Source: Guadua angustifolia
Taxonomy: Eukaryota; Streptophyta; Magnoliopsida; Poales; Poaceae
DNA length: 64,000 bases
Assembly: GCA_036346375.1 (NCBI GenBank)
Contig: CM070520.1
Coordinates: 49,309,854-49,373,853 of the forward strand
Reading direction: 5' to 3'
The notes beneath the pieces are model-generated. The model did no database searches. It was given only the letters and a program-made list of their open reading frames with translations, and had not been told where the DNA came from. Shown here piece by piece: positions 34,401-47,337 of the stretch (positions are counted from its first letter, which is position 1; each line of letters starts with the position of its first letter). Made by a program: the position numbers and the translations under genes.

Positions 34401-37389
34401 TGAATTCATTTAGTCCATATTTTAACCATTTTACTTTCTATGCACGAGAAGTATATTTTGGTTAAGGATCTACGTACAAACTATAACTTTTATAGTTATT
34501 TTCATTGTAGTAGGTAATCTGGTCCTAAAAAACCTCCCTTTTACTTTTGCACCTTATTTATGGACTTCATTTATATCCTAATCACTACTCATATACTATA
34601 TATATGCAAAGCATTATTAGTTACAACTTAATTTCAACTTAAACAAAAATAAAATATTTTTGCATAAACAAGGGTATTATGATACTACTAAGGTCCAAAA
34701 TTATTTCTAACATTATTAGAGTTTATATTATCCATGTTTTTAGTTATTTTTATTCTTATGCATTGAAAAGTAACTATTTTCAAATTTGATACAACTAGAT
34801 TCAAATTTAAATATTCACATAGGAATGGAGTACTTTAGGCATTAGGATTTTCCAAAATAAAGTTCAGCATTTTAGGGTATGTATTCCTAATAGCAACCAC
34901 ATAAGGGTTTACTTCAAGTTTTAATTCAAATGATTCGATTTAGTTTGAAAATTAATTATTTTTGCATAAATGGGTTTATTATGGTCTCAGGATCTTATTA
35001 AAATAATTTCATTATTTTGTAGTCTAGGGTTTTACTCTTTTTTTAATAGAGATCATATTAGGTTTAGTATAAACTTAAATTTAAAAATTTATGCTTAAGT
35101 GAAAAAATAAATATTTTTCTATATTATGAAACTACATGATTCAAAATGAATTTAGGAATTTATTTTACTGGAATTGGCTAAAAAACGCAAATATATATTC
35201 ATGCTTGAACTTCAGCCGGCTAGGAAATATACCAGAAAAAGGTGAAATACGTTTTCTTGATTTGAAAACGCTCTTGAGCTTTAAACGCCTCCCGGCTCGT
35301 TCGACTGACAGGGGGGTCCCGAAGGCAGCGATAGAGAATTGGGGAACTCTCCTCCATTGCTGTCGGCGGTGAGCTAGGGGCGGAGCCGGAGGGTTCCGGC
35401 TAGCTGCTCGACAAGTTGAAGTGGGTCACGGTGAACCCAGGGATAGGCTCAGCGGGGCTCGGGGTTCACTGAGATGAGCTGCCACCGAGCGTGGGTGACA
35501 GTGAGGACAGCTGGAGAAGCAAAAGAAGATGATAATCTCCGGATTATCACGGGTTTTAGCATCTACATAGTCCAGGGGTTCTGTTTTAGTGGTTTACGGT
35601 GGCGGCCCTTGGGCGGAGTGGCCCGCCACCGATTGGCCGGAGCTAGGGAAGAAGGTGAGTGCGGTGGTGAAGCTTCAAGTGATGCAAGCTGGAAATGAGG
35701 GGTGTGATAGGGTCAGCAGTGCCCGGAGGTGCTGCTCGTTCAAGGAATTTGAAATTTATCAGCTCAATTCGGTTTTCCTCCCCTTTCTCTGCTGATCTTG
35801 CGAAAATGGCGATGGAATGAGTAATGGGTGGGTAGAGGGAAGCTTCAGGGAGGGGATGGTATGACTGGGCGTCGCGACCGATATTTGTAGTGGCAGTAGA
35901 AGGCTCGCCCATGCCTTGCGGCCGGGTCTTGCGGCAATGCTTCGGCAGAATTCTTGCTGTCGCGGCAGAGAAACCTCGGTCTTTTCCTTGCCGTGGCAGC
36001 GTGAGCATGAACGCTGGCAGGGGATGGCACGCAGGTACTGAGGCGCGGCCGAGCAGCGATGAGGAGTGGCGAAACGGCGACGGGACAGTGGGGCGGCGGC
36101 TTCAGCGTTGATGGCGGTCAAGCCAGCGCCAGGCCATGGTAGAATTTGGCAAAGGAGAGAGGGGCAAAATGGTGATGTGGATGGCGTCGTGCCGGGGCAG
36201 CGTTTTAGCTTTGCATTCATTGCCGCGGTGACATTTTTGCAGCGAACTGTCTCATCGCCTGAATGGAGGAGCAGCTCGGCGATCGGTCAGCACTTGTGCG
36301 TGGGATTTCGGCCGAGGCAAGGTATGGGAGAGGTGAGGCGGCTCCGCCCTATCGTGAGGATGACGAGGACCACAGTGTTGGTATGGCCTCAGCAACACAT
36401 CTTGCGGAGGAAGGCGCGCCGACGGAGGAATGGCGCCGCTCGGAGCCAAATCGAAGTAACGCGAGCTCGTTCAACTGGAGAAAGAGGATAAACAGGAATG
36501 GGCGCCTGACATGTTGGGGTCACTGGCCCACGGTCAGAGTGGGAAGAAGGCAACTCACCAGCCGCTGATTCCTGGGACCATGAGCAGGGAGATGGCCCCA
36601 CATGGAAGTGTGACTGGAACAAAGGAAGAGAGGACCTTGTGCAGCACCTTCCCGACATTAAAAAGGGCTAGCAATCTTCAATGTAATTTTATGAAACTTT
36701 TTAGACAAGGTCCTGGGGAGAGGTTGAGTTTTCATAAAAATGTTTAGCTTAAAAAAACTCTACAGAAAATTCAGAATAATTCTGACAATGTTGCTGCATT
36801 AAAAATCTGTTTTCAGATTTTTATTTTTCTTAGATAACAAATGAACTTTATTTTGTTTGAAACTTTTTATGTATGATTATAATGGTTATTTTAATTTAAT
36901 ATAAAATTTTAATATACTGATAAGTATTATTTATTTTATAAAATTCTGACATTGCTTTTAAATAAGTTCTGTTTTTGATTTATTTTTAGCATTAAATGAG
37001 TTCAAATGTCTTTGAAAATTTTTTGATATGACCTGGAGATGTTTTGGGATTTATAAAATTTTTCTAGCATTTATTCCATATGGGATTTGAGTTTTTCTAT
37101 GAAGAGAATAATAAAACAATTATGATAAAAGATTTTCTTAAGAATCAAAATTCAAGAAAATTTCACAAAAGATAGAAATTCAAAATAATATGTTATTTAA
37201 AACTCATTTTCATGGTTTATTTATTTTAGAGGAAAAGATTTTATATTGCAGCTTATACTTAAGTCCAAGAAAATGAGGAAAATGGGTGACCTCTGAAATC
37301 AAATTCTTGATTCCAGATAAAATCTACCCATATGATTTTTATTTATCCGATCTAAATATTTAAAATGACAACTATTAGTGACTGGAATA
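31401..37389 (-). repeat. Decayed gypsy-type LTR-like DNA, minus strand
   Basis: The left end reads TGTAACGACCCTC, the complement of a GAGGGTCGTTACA LTR terminus. On the minus strand an AT-rich U3-like part (37380-36700) is followed by a GC-rich leader-like part (36650-35300) and a long AT-rich middle (35300-31700). The order matches the solo LTR at 14671-29588. The overlapping open frames in 35470-36750 follow from GC-richness and carry no domain. The right boundary and target duplication were not found, so this may be more than one relic. Nothing else is recognisable in 33.0-35.3 kb. Confidence 0.35.
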
Positions 37390-37555
37390 GTTTTGAAGGA
37401 TTCGGATAGTTGAAGGATTCGGACTGTTCTCTAGAAATTAATTCATGTGGAACTTCTATTAATTGAAGTAATTGCTTTTGACTTTGTGCTAGTATTCCCA
37501 AATTCTCAGTACGTGATTTCTTCATCTACAAGGTTCTAACAGCAAAATTCCATAT
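37383..37555 (+). repeat. Direct repeat, copy 1
   Basis: About 170 bp matching 41952-42108. It includes AGTTTTGAAGGATTCGG and a shared run around CTCAGTACGTGATTTC. This copy has an extra 17-bp internal tandem repeat (GATTCGG twice). Confidence 0.75.
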
Positions 37556-37907
37556 ACGAATGCACGTGTGCAAGGTGATCACAGTACATGTATGCGTGTC
37601 CTCTTATCCATTCGTGAATGCACAAGTCATGCATGCAAGGACTAAACGATGCAACGCCGATCAGATGCTTCAGCAACTAGCAAACTTATGCACGTAACTG
37701 CGTATCTAGATATTATAATATAATTATCTTTGATATACAACTCTACTTTTAATAATTTAAATATAATTATATTTGTTATATAACTTTATTTATATATGAT
37801 TAATCTGCACCGTTATAATCTGATCTATCACAATAAGTGGTGGGGATCCTTTCTTTGATATATAATTTTTTTTACAAAATTGTTAGTGTAATTTGCATGG
37901 TTGTAAT

Positions 37908-38693
37908 TAGGGGTTAAAACGGTTGAAATATGGATAGATAATGGCTTTGTTATATTTGTTTTCATATTTTTCTCCGAATGCGAATATGAATACGGATAAC
38001 CCAAATATGAATACGAATAATATCAAATATAAATACAAATTGAAACGAATACGGTCATGAATATTTATCGAAATAAGAAAACCCTTTAAATTGTACAATC
38101 AAAATGAAAAAATATAACTAGTTTATTCGATCTAAACATTCACGAAGAATATGTGATGGCCCAAGATTTGTATTCTCTATTGAACTATATTTAAAATAAT
38201 AAATTATGCATTTTTGAGTTTTTTTATATTTTTAGCTACTTTTTTTATTATATTTTCCTACTAAAGACAACAAGGATTGAATTTTTGAGAAAATTTAAAA
38301 GATAAAAATCTTTAAAATATTTTTAAAAAAATGCTAGACTATGTTAGGAATGTCTCCAAAATTTTTCATAATTTTTAGAGCTGATTCGCCAATTATAAAA
38401 ATTGAAACTTGATTTCTAGATTAATTAAATTAGAAAACAGTTTTCAAATTCAGAAACCTTTTTAGGCAAAAACAGTAGCCTTAACCCATCCCACGAGCTT
38501 GAATATCCATATAATCTGGATCCGTATATGTATTGGATGGATAGTGAGCTATCGAATTCGTATTCGTATCCGACAAAAAAAATCTGTATTTGTTTTCGAT
38601 TCGATAATTTCCAATAAATATCCGAGCTGATAGAATTCATATTCGAAAGTTGTCTAGATCAATCAGAAACTATCCTGCCCGTTTTCACCCCTA
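37908..38693. mobile_element. Non-autonomous hAT-type element
   Basis: 786 bp with terminal inverted repeats TAGGGGTTAAAACGG and TAGGGGTGAAAACGG (14/15) and a perfect 8-bp target duplication GTTGTAAT (37900-37907 and 38694-38701). The subterminal regions are rich in GAATATGAATACG-type motifs, typical of hAT transposase-binding repeats. No transposase is encoded. Confidence 0.9.
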
Positions 38694-38781
38694 GTTGTAA
38701 TAGGATATGGTTTAACTATCTGTCCTGTTTTCTGTTAGACGTTTGGTTCATGTGTAGTTTTGTATGATGACTTTGGAACAT

Positions 38782-38905
38782 GAGTAGTGTTTCTATGTCT
38801 CATTCTTCTAATACAGGTTGCATAAATCTTAAATCAAGTAAAGAGGTGAGTAATTATCATTCATACTTTACCCATGTTTTAATATTTACGCAACTATCAA
38901 ATAAT
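38782..38905. repeat. Partial copy of the NLR-flank MITE interior
   Basis: Resembles 1676-1751 joined to 6455-6500, the piece of the copy-A MITE missing from copy B. Shared landmarks are GAGTAGTG, ATACA(A/G)GTTGCA and TTTAATATTT. It supports that this segment was an original part of the MITE family. Confidence 0.5.
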
Positions 38906-39047
38906 GATTCATAGAAACACCTTCCTTGAAAACATACCCTGCCTGAGGAATCTGTCACCCATATTTGATACTTCGGTTGGATCTGCTAGACCGCTCCTCA
39001 TTGTGATTTCCTACTTGGCTTTCGAAATGGTGGCTTGTGAATTATCA

Positions 39048-39275
39048 GCATGTTTGGTAGAGCTCCAGATTCCAGCTTTACCTGAAATCTAAAACTTGTA
39101 GGATAAAATAAAGTGAATTAAGTTTATATTTTTGATCTAAAATGTAAACAAGATGATCTATCTAAACACTCTTAATGTACTCACAGTTTCAGCTTCACGA
39201 ATCTGGTAAAGCTAGAATTTTCAGTTTCACCAGATTTATAAATCTAGAGAAGCTGAATCCCTACTAAACACACCC
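39048..39275. mobile_element. MITE, Tourist/hAT-like
   Basis: Imperfect inverted ends GCATGTTTGGTAGAGCTCCAGATTC and, on the complement, GGGTGTGTTTAGTAGGGATTCAGC, about 228 bp apart, with an AT-rich interior. No clean target duplication, so the class is uncertain. Confidence 0.55.
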
Positions 39276-40025
39276 TATATTTCCTTACGTGTTCTTAGAA
39301 TCGAGGTGGATTAGCTGGCATCATGTTATACAAGGATCTTGTGTAGTTTCAGCATTTTGTCCTCCTCCTTGGAATGTCTGTAGCACAGTTGTCCTGTCAA
39401 GCAAGGATTGGGTTAGGCTTCTCAATTCGAGTCTATTGGGCCAAGCTGGCGTAACTTGGCCCATGTTGGACACTGTAGTGTGACTTCAACTTGCCAGAGC
39501 AGACAACTGTACATTTCAGCTAACAGTCTGAGTTGCAGCTATGCAGTCAAAGGAAGCTGAAGGTTTTCTTGCCCCAATGTTGGATACTGTATTCAGAATT
39601 TCAAATCACTTCGGTTACTTTTAACAGATCTTACAGATCAGGTGCTTCTCTGTCTGTCTTTTTTGAAGCAAGGTATCGTATATCATGTCATTTCCTATCT
39701 AACTAATCCAATCTTGGCAGCATTCTTGGCACTCGATAATCACTTGTGCTTGATACTACTAGTATGGCACATCAGATTTTTTGTACGGTAGAAGAGAGAA
39801 TGAAGCTTGATACTCATACAAGTATTGAAATCAAGAAAAATGTATTGACAAATGGTGCGATAGAAGGACTTGATAGTATTTTTGCATTGAAAGGGCCAAT
39901 TGCGTGATCATTGTGGCGCCTTTTAGTATGAAGCATAAAGCAACAAGTTACCAGGATGGTTGTTTCTAAAATATCATATAACCACTCTGTCTCCTCTAGT
40001 ATCAAGCCTCGGTACCAAACTATTA

Positions 40026-40253
40026 GGCCATTCTCAGTGCATAGTTTCATTTCCCAGTTTTTAAGAGTGCCACATCAGTTTTTGTCTAAGTAACTGTGTA
40101 TCTTAGATTTTATTTAGATGAAACTCTCTCACCTCTCATGAAACTCTCTCTATCTTACTCATCATAATTACCTTGCCATGTCACCAAACATAATGATGTG
40201 TCATGTCATTTAATGAGAATGAAACTCAGTTGAAACCCCCACCGGAAATGGCC
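40026..40253. mobile_element. Tourist-like MITE
   Basis: 228 bp with ends GGCCATTCTCAGTG and, on the complement, GGCCATTTCCGGTG, and target triplet TTA on both sides (40023-40025 and 40254-40256). The TTA/TAA target is characteristic of PIF/Harbinger-derived Tourist elements. Confidence 0.8.
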
Positions 40254-43200
40254 TTAGGAACTAGTAGGGTGTCCGTGCGTTGCAACGGAATCCTAAAAAG
40301 TGTGATATATATATAAGTAGGAAGGATCCTAAGTTATACAATGAAGTATAATTTCTTTCATACACAAATCAAGCGGAGCATATTTCGACAACATCTCAGT
40401 CGTTCATGCCAGATCCAACAGATTAGATGTTCTGAAGGAGAACAGACGACCACCACAAACTCCTAATAAGTAGTAGAGATGTCCTTGTTGCACAAGCATT
40501 TCCTGATTGCTTTTCACCTGTCTTGGTGTGTACTTTGATTAGAAGTCAATAACCTTTTATGAAATGAGCTACACCAGTTTGCATTTATTAGCAGTATAGC
40601 ACGTCCAACCTATCATCAGCTAACTTTTGACCCATTTTACGGGAAATGGATTCAACTTTTTCCCATCTCGTGTCCTGTGTACGGAATATGGATCAACCGG
40701 AGTAAAAATCATATTCCCTTCTCTAACAGAGAGTTTTCGTTTTGGATATCGACATTATATTTAAAATATAGTTTTGATCACTAATTTCTATTATAATATA
40801 TTAATAAAACCTAATAATATTATAATATTGCAAAAGTACTTTTTGAGACAAATCTATACATATGATTTCCATGATTCCAATTTAAATATTTAAAAAGATA
40901 TTGACAGTTAAAGTTTTAAAATTTTGACTGTATCTATGTTGAAAATAACAACTATTTGCGACCGAATGGAGTTCGTACCCAAAATTACTTGCATTTCCAA
41001 CATCTTATCCCTCCTCCATGCAGATTGAGTAGAATTTCCATTAGCCTGAACTCGAAACAAAATATCCACGCATCACATGCCACTCTATATTGTTGCCACG
41101 TGTATACATACAATTCCCATTCTAGAAATACACCACAGATAGGAAGAAGCTGCACACCTTTGCCATGGCGAAACTTGTAAGACAATAATTAACTGGATTA
41201 ATTAGCCACAATATATGCTGATCAGTGGAGACCAAGGTCTGAAAAAGGTAACCTTAAAGGAATGTCCCGTTGGCCCCTTTGATCTGCACCTAAAACCGAA
41301 GTGACAGCTCTCTGGTTTTTACTTAACATTTGTGCCATCTTCATGTTCAAAACCGTGTACCCAAAGTCACGAGTCTTAATTTGGATATACGCATGGTCCA
41401 TGGACTCTACTGTTCAATCTCGATTATGACATGCATGATATTCCAATCTAATATTATATAATCTCACATTTGATATTGCACAATAGCATTAGTATATTCC
41501 CGCTACATTTTAAAATATAAGGCATGTATCAAAGCTTTTTAGTCTTGTTTTAAAATATGATGTTTCTTAATTAGTTTCGGTGGACGAAAAAAAGAAATAA
41601 AAATAGTATAACAAAAAAGGTATAGATGAATTATCAACACAGCCTGTCTTTTTTATAGATATAAATTATTTGTTGTTGCAATAACATAAACGACGATGTC
41701 AAAGGGCTTGAAACTACTGCGGTGTGTACATGCACATGCGACCGCACATATTTGAAGGTCATGCACGATGTGTAACGTTCCAGTTGTGTTTTCTTGTGTT
41801 ATTTCCAGCCAAGGGTCGCTTTCTGGAAAGTGGTTTAAATATGCAACAGCATCATGCCTTACATAACTTTTGGTTTGCGTGATTTGATCACCGGCAACAT
41901 ATGCAATTCAATGAGAAAAAACAATAGACTGAATTTGCATCGCTTGGAAGGGTTTCAGAAGTAGTTTTGAAGGATTCGGACTGTTTTCTATAAAATTAAT
42001 TCATGTGGAACTTCTATTAATTGAAGTAATTGCTTTTGAGTTTGTGCTAGTATTCCCAAATTCTCAGTACGTGATTTCTCCATCGACAAGGTTCTAACCG
42101 CAAAATTGCAAAACCTAGGGTTTCTTGAAATTCACTCTATTCAGTTATTATATTTCCTCTTCATACCACTTTTGACATTTCGGTACCTGACCTTGTAATC
42201 AGCTTAGGAGATGTGCCCCCTCATGTAATTGCACATTTATGAAAATACCAAATGTTGAAATATCCAATTAAAAGTAATTTTGCTTATCTTGATCACTCCA
42301 TGCTGCTACCTTAAAAACTTCAATCTCTGCTCTGGTGAGAAAACATAGTTCCTTTGCATTGTTCTCCCCAGAAAACATAGCATGTCTGCAACTGCAAGAC
42401 TGCACTGTTGGCTAGAATTCAGCATTAAGGGTCCATCTGAATATCGTAACGAGACGGTTTAGCCTGATGTTCTCGCTACGAATATTTGCATTGGAAATTG
42501 TCAAATGACATTTCCAGAAGTAAGCAGTGAAGTTTTCACTCCCCGTGTTAATATAACATTTGTTCGAATTTTGGTATAGTTAGATTATGTTGGAGTTTAG
42601 TCAAGTGAAATTCTTATGGAATGTGTAGTCTATTCTTGAATTTGAAGTTCCTTGTCAACAATGACGCCGCTCGTAACTTATTATGCCTTTTGTATTTGTA
42701 CAGATTTCGAGGAGAAGATTTTGGGCTTTCTTGCTGATCTACTAGTTCTTTATGGTTAAGAAATAAAGGTTAAGTTTGCAGCAGCGACAAGAATGTTGCC
42801 TTTTATCTGTGGGATCCTCATTTTGGTTCGACTCGGTGCCACAGCTTAGACAGTAATGAGTTGTTTAGCTCATCTAACTGGACAAAGTTTACCGTATTGT
42901 GTTGTTTTTCTTGCTAGTTTGGTGATAGATGTTTTTCGTTCGCGTAACAGCATCCTTATTATCAACATGAAAAAGCTGTTTAGAGATTTCTTTTCGCAGT
43001 TTAAATTTGTTTGGTGATACGTGGCGGCCTATGAACTTGCTAAACCTGAGGAGAATTTTGGAAGCTTGAAGCTTATTTGCAACTTGGAAGGATATGTGAG
43101 CGTTTAAGTTTAGTAGTTTCAAAGTTGTTATTTGTCTGTGGCACACCAACCCACCTAACCTACATTAATATGTGCGTAGATCCACCTCCAACCCTTTGTA

Positions 43201-43796
43201 TATCTTCGTCTATTAGTGTGAAGGCCTATATGGCTCATATAAAGCGGTGGTAGGATTAGTCCCATATTACTTGTCTAGAGTTACAGTAGCATATAATGTA
43301 TGTTGAGTTCAAACACATTACTTTTGTGTTAATCTTTTTTATACAAAGTGATGACGAAACTGTAAGTGGAGTGTTATACATATATAGGACAGCCCCGTAG
43401 TGGGCTAAGTATTGAGTTTTGAGTTAAGAGTGTTACAACTATGTACAGCCCTAGTCGCACAGGTGCGGTGGCACAAGAAAATAGAGGAAAAGATAGGAGA
43501 ATGATGTGATGGGGCTATGGACAAAAAAAAATCACATACAAAGGTCAGTTAACCAAATTAACATGTAGGGTTTAATGCGAAAAGTATAATTTGAGGGCTC
43601 GTTTGGGACACAATAATTTCACAATAAAACATTTAATTTCTGTGGGATTCATGAAAAGAAAATCCCGTTTCAAACGGGGTGGATGTGTGGGAGTACGTGG
43701 ACCCTGTAAACGAGCACCAACCGGCGACTCAATTCTCGTAAAGCAAATTTGGAGTTTAGATGCAAAATCTCAAGGGCCTTGAAATCTAGGTTAGAG
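40254..43796. other. Intergenic, no gene recognised
   Basis: AT-rich DNA with MITE-like relics (for example the Stowaway-like end near 40950-40975) and the second copy of the 37.4-kb direct repeat. I see no reading frame with a recognisable domain. A run near 43205-43440 has LTR-like composition but no supported ends. Confidence 0.5.
41952..42108 (+). repeat. Direct repeat, copy 2
   Basis: Same orientation as 37383-37555, 4.57 kb away, with few differences. No TG...CA ends or primer site, so LTRs are unlikely. Confidence 0.75.
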
Positions 43797-44705
43797 TAGA
43801 GGTGGAACTTGGGTCGTGCCGGGGCCGTCGTGCTTCGGGCCTGCGTGAAACGGGCCAGCACGGCCCGGTCATTTCTTCGTGCCGGGCCGGGCCAGCATGG
43901 ACGGCAAAAATCAAGGCCCAGCACGGTCCAAAGGCACGCCGGGCTGCTGTCGGGCCGGGCCGACCCGAACACAGCACTGGAGAGAATGCAGCATACTAAA
44001 TATTTTTTTATAAATTCATATGTTGCTCCAATGAAAAAGTTGTCTACATAAAAAAGACGTGTCTCGAAATTCTGTACAACTTTCATGTAGAGTATAAATT
44101 CATATGAGCAAAGGAAGACCCTAAAAAATGCAGATTACCGAGAGATGTCGCGTCGGTCCGAAACTATACAGCACACTAAATATTTTTTTATAAATTCATC
44201 CGTTGCTCAAATGGAAAAGTTGTCTACATGAAAAAGATGTGTCTCGAAATTCTCTACAACTTTCATGTAGAGTATAAATTCATATGAGCAAAAGAAGACA
44301 CTGAAAAATGCAGATTACCGAGAGATGTGGCGTTGGTCCGAAACTACACAGCGTACTAAATATTTTTTTTATAAATTCATACGTTTCTCAAATGGAAAAG
44401 TTGTCTACATGAAAATGATGCGCCTCGAAATTCTCTACAACTTTCATGTAGAGTATAAATTCATATGAGCAAAAAAAAACCCTGAAAATTACAAATTACA
44501 TATTCGGACCGTGCCGGCCCGAGCACGGCCAATACAGTCGGGCCGTGCCGGGTGGGCCATCTGCCAGTTTTTTAGGCCCAGCCCGGCACGCCATTCGGGC
44601 CGTGCCAGCTTGGCCCACTTTTTTCGTGCTGGGTCGTGCTTCGGCCCATTTTTTTTGTGTCGGATCATGCTGGCCCACTAAGGCTCGGCCCAATTCCCAG
44701 GTCTA
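43797..44705. mobile_element. Non-autonomous hAT-like element with internal tandem repeats
   Basis: 909 bp. Ends TAGAGGTGGAACTTGGGTCGTGCC and the complement of the right end agree at about 18 of 24 positions. Flanking 8-mers GGTTAGAG (43789-43796) and GGTCAGAG (44706-44713) match at 7 of 8. Both subterminal regions are GC-rich with many GGGCCGTGCCGG-type motifs on either strand. The AT-rich core is a three-unit 180-bp tandem array. There is no transposase. Confidence 0.75.
43989..44500. repeat. Three tandem 180-bp units inside the hAT-like element
   Basis: Units begin CAGC(A/G) at 43989, 44169 and 44349, exactly 180 bp apart. They share TACTAAATA, AAGTTGTCTACAT, CAACTTTCATGTAGAGTATA and CATATGAGCAAA. 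Confidence 0.9.
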
Positions 44706-44885
44706 GGTCAGAGCCAGAGCTACCCGGCAAACGGTGGAGCTCTTCAGTTTTCGTAGAAGCTCATCGAAGTCGGAGTAGTGCTACACATGCATATTCGGAG
44801 CACATCAAAAGTGGCGTTGATATCATAAGTGAATAGTGTGTTTTGTGAAAGGTTTTTGATTGCATAAGATTCAAAAAAGCGCTAA

Positions 44886-45157
44886 GGGCATCTTCAATAG
44901 TGCCACTTCAGCTAGCTATAAGGGTGTCATCTCAGCATTTTGCTTAGGTGGAAGGGGGAAAACAAGGAGAGAGATATAGACCGACTACTAATGTATAGCC
45001 AGGCTATAACTGATTCCAATGCACTTATTACCTATTACATGTGGGCCATCATTTAATTTTATAGATAATGCTATAGCTAATTCATTGAAGATGTTGTCTA
45101 TATGTTATCTATAGATGACATGGATATTTCTTATAGCTAGCACCATTGGAGATGCTC
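44886..45157. mobile_element. Tourist-like MITE
   Basis: 272 bp with ends GGGCATCTTCAATAGTGC and, on the complement, GAGCATCTCCAATGGTGC, and target triplet TAA on both sides (44883-44885 and 45158-45160). Confidence 0.85.
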
Positions 45158-46254
45158 TAAGGGGGGGAGACAGAGCAAATGTGGCAGCGGTTGCAGCAGA
45201 TCTGTAGTGAGGTGCAGCTCAGAGAATAGTTCAGACATGGTGGTGTAAACTCTAGACGCAAAAGGTAATTTCACAGTCGGGTCTGTATATTTGGCTCTGA
45301 AGAACAGTTGTTGACAAGACATAACGTGCTGAAAAGAGGGTGGAAACTGGAAAGGACCTGCAGGAGGCATTATTATTCTTTCATTGTCCCTAGCTATATA
45401 TGCTTGGCAAGTGGCTCTGAATATCAGTACTCATCCAGAGAGTGTTGAACAAATGTTGAGACTGTGGCTTGGCAGTTCTCGTAAGAAGCATCGTCGGTTG
45501 GTGCTAATGGGGTGTGCTGCACCATAGAGATGCTTCGTCTTCCACCAGTATCGGTAACCATGGACGAGGTATCTTTATTATATTTTTTTCTTAGTTTTTC
45601 TTTTGTTTACATATGAATTTGGGTTGCACAATATTATATTTGTTATGTTTATCTCAATTTAATTCAGTCCTCTTCAGTTTTTGTTTTAAAAAATGGGTTT
45701 TTCCTTCGAGCCACTCCTTCATTTTCATCCAGGGTTTGCCATTTGCTGTACTGCTGCCGAAACCACCCCCCTACACAAGTATTCGTTCGAGTAAAAGTCT
45801 TCAACTTGGTAAATGTAGGGCACCAGACCACGTTGAGAAAGCTGTCATTGAGCTCCAGGCCGTGAAGCTGTAGCATCGTCGAGTGCCAGGGCCAGAAATA
45901 ATCATCCTCCCGAGAGATGTCTACCACATTGCAAAGGACAAAATAACAGACAGAACCAGAGGTTCACGCAGGGCTTGTCGTCGATGCTGCGGCGGCCGTA
46001 GGTGTGGGACCAAATGCTGCCCACAAGCCCATAAGTTTTGTGAAAGGCATTCGCCAAGCAGCTGCGTGGCGCGTCGAGGGGAGGCAGGAGCGGCGAGGCT
46101 TACGGAGGAAGAAAGGGCGACGTCGAAGACGGGCTTGCCATGGGCGTGGGCACAAGCCGGAGATGCTTCCCCTGCAGGCACGGACGTGGGCACGGCAGGC
46201 AGCGGGAGATGGGTAAACGCGCTCGGGTTGTTCGACTGGGGTTGTGAGAAAACA
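45158..46254. other. Intergenic with a possible F-box-LRR scrap
   Basis: No intact gene. On the minus strand near 45780-45870 the translation includes VVWCPTFTKLKTF, which recalls the WCPTFxKLKT segment of the F-box/LRR gene at 50.7 kb but in the opposite orientation. The GC-rich part 45960-46220 is open in several frames without a domain. Confidence 0.3.
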
Positions 46255-46909
46255 GACAAGCTAGCTCTCAGGCGGTGTTACTCCTCAGGGCCTAAATATA
46301 CTTTTGTCTAGTAGAAATTTTACTGTCGAGATTTTTTTTTAATTCCACCGTTGCAAATAGCAGTTAAGCACCATTTGATTCTTGCGTCTGACGTTCACTG
46401 TTGCAATTTATTGTCGTAGAGCATTTAGTATGACGCATGAGTGCTCTGTGTGATACCCTTCTTGAGTATTGCAGGATTCCAGGTTTGTTTTCTTTTCTGG
46501 AAGGCATCCCTGTTTTCCTTTGTTAGGATCCTAATTTACCATTAGTATACTAATAAATATATTCTCCCTTGGTCAAATGGTAATTTTCTACTTATGTAAA
46601 AATGTTATCATCTCTTATCCTGTCCAACTTGGCTAGGTACTGGCTGCAACTTCTCTATCATCGCGGTCCTAGCTGATACTGATACATATTTATTAGAAGA
46701 CTGCATGTTCCTAAAATACAATCAACTGTTTACTCATGATATTGAGAGACCTCCATTCCACATGGATTGATTATTTTATTTATCCACTATTATTTGATTT
46801 ATCGGCTGCTTCTTATAATCTGAATTCATCAACCAACAATGATCCAACACATCAACAAGATGCAATGTGCAATGTACACTTCCTCTGCCTCTCAAACTGC
46901 AAGAAGCTT
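46255..46909 (+). repeat. Direct duplication, first copy
   Basis: Matches 47338-48410. It starts GACAAGCTAG and ends near CTGCAAGAAGCT. No domain recognised. Confidence 0.8.
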
Positions 46910-47337
46910 CGACAACATCCTTGGACGCCGCCTTTACGAGGTGCGTTTAAATATCTCAATAGCTACCTACGATTTTAGCGAAGGCAACTGAGGGCTGGAG
47001 AGCGTATAGCTATACTGAACGGCTGGTATGGATTTTGTGAAAAAAAAATCTTTGTAAAATTTTTTTGAAAGTTTTTACAGGGTGGCTTCAATAGTATGGT
47101 CCTTTGAGAGAAAAAAAATAAAAGCAGGTGCTTCTATATATTATTATTTGAAAGTTGTATAAATAATAAAGTATGAATAAAAAGTAAACGATAATTACTT
47201 ATTTTTTCACTTATTTCAAAAAGCCTGTCCTTAGAAAAACAGAGCTTGGAATGCTTTCCCTGCATGCAAAATTGGCCGAGTAATAAACCAAACTTAACGG
47301 ACACATGCACACATTTAAACTTCACGAAGGTTGTACG

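Noticed and set aside
35470..36750. Many overlapping open frames on both strands, up to 153 codons
   Set aside because: No recognisable domain. The composition matches the GC-rich part of a minus-strand LTR relic.
37383..42108. The 165-bp direct repeats as LTRs of a retrotransposon
   Set aside because: No TG...CA ends, primer site, polypurine tract, target duplication or coding remnants between them.
43670..44086. 138-codon minus-strand protein
   Set aside because: It is translation of the GC-rich hAT-like terminus, where many frames are open. No domain.
43989..44500. 180-bp tandem units as a centromeric satellite
   Set aside because: Only three units are present and they lie inside a bounded hAT-like element. 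The period match to satellite length is not evidence by itself.
45664..45927. Minus-strand F-box/LRR gene
   Set aside because: Only one short WCPTFTKLKT-like match in a frame without F-box or further LRRs; kept as a low-confidence note only.
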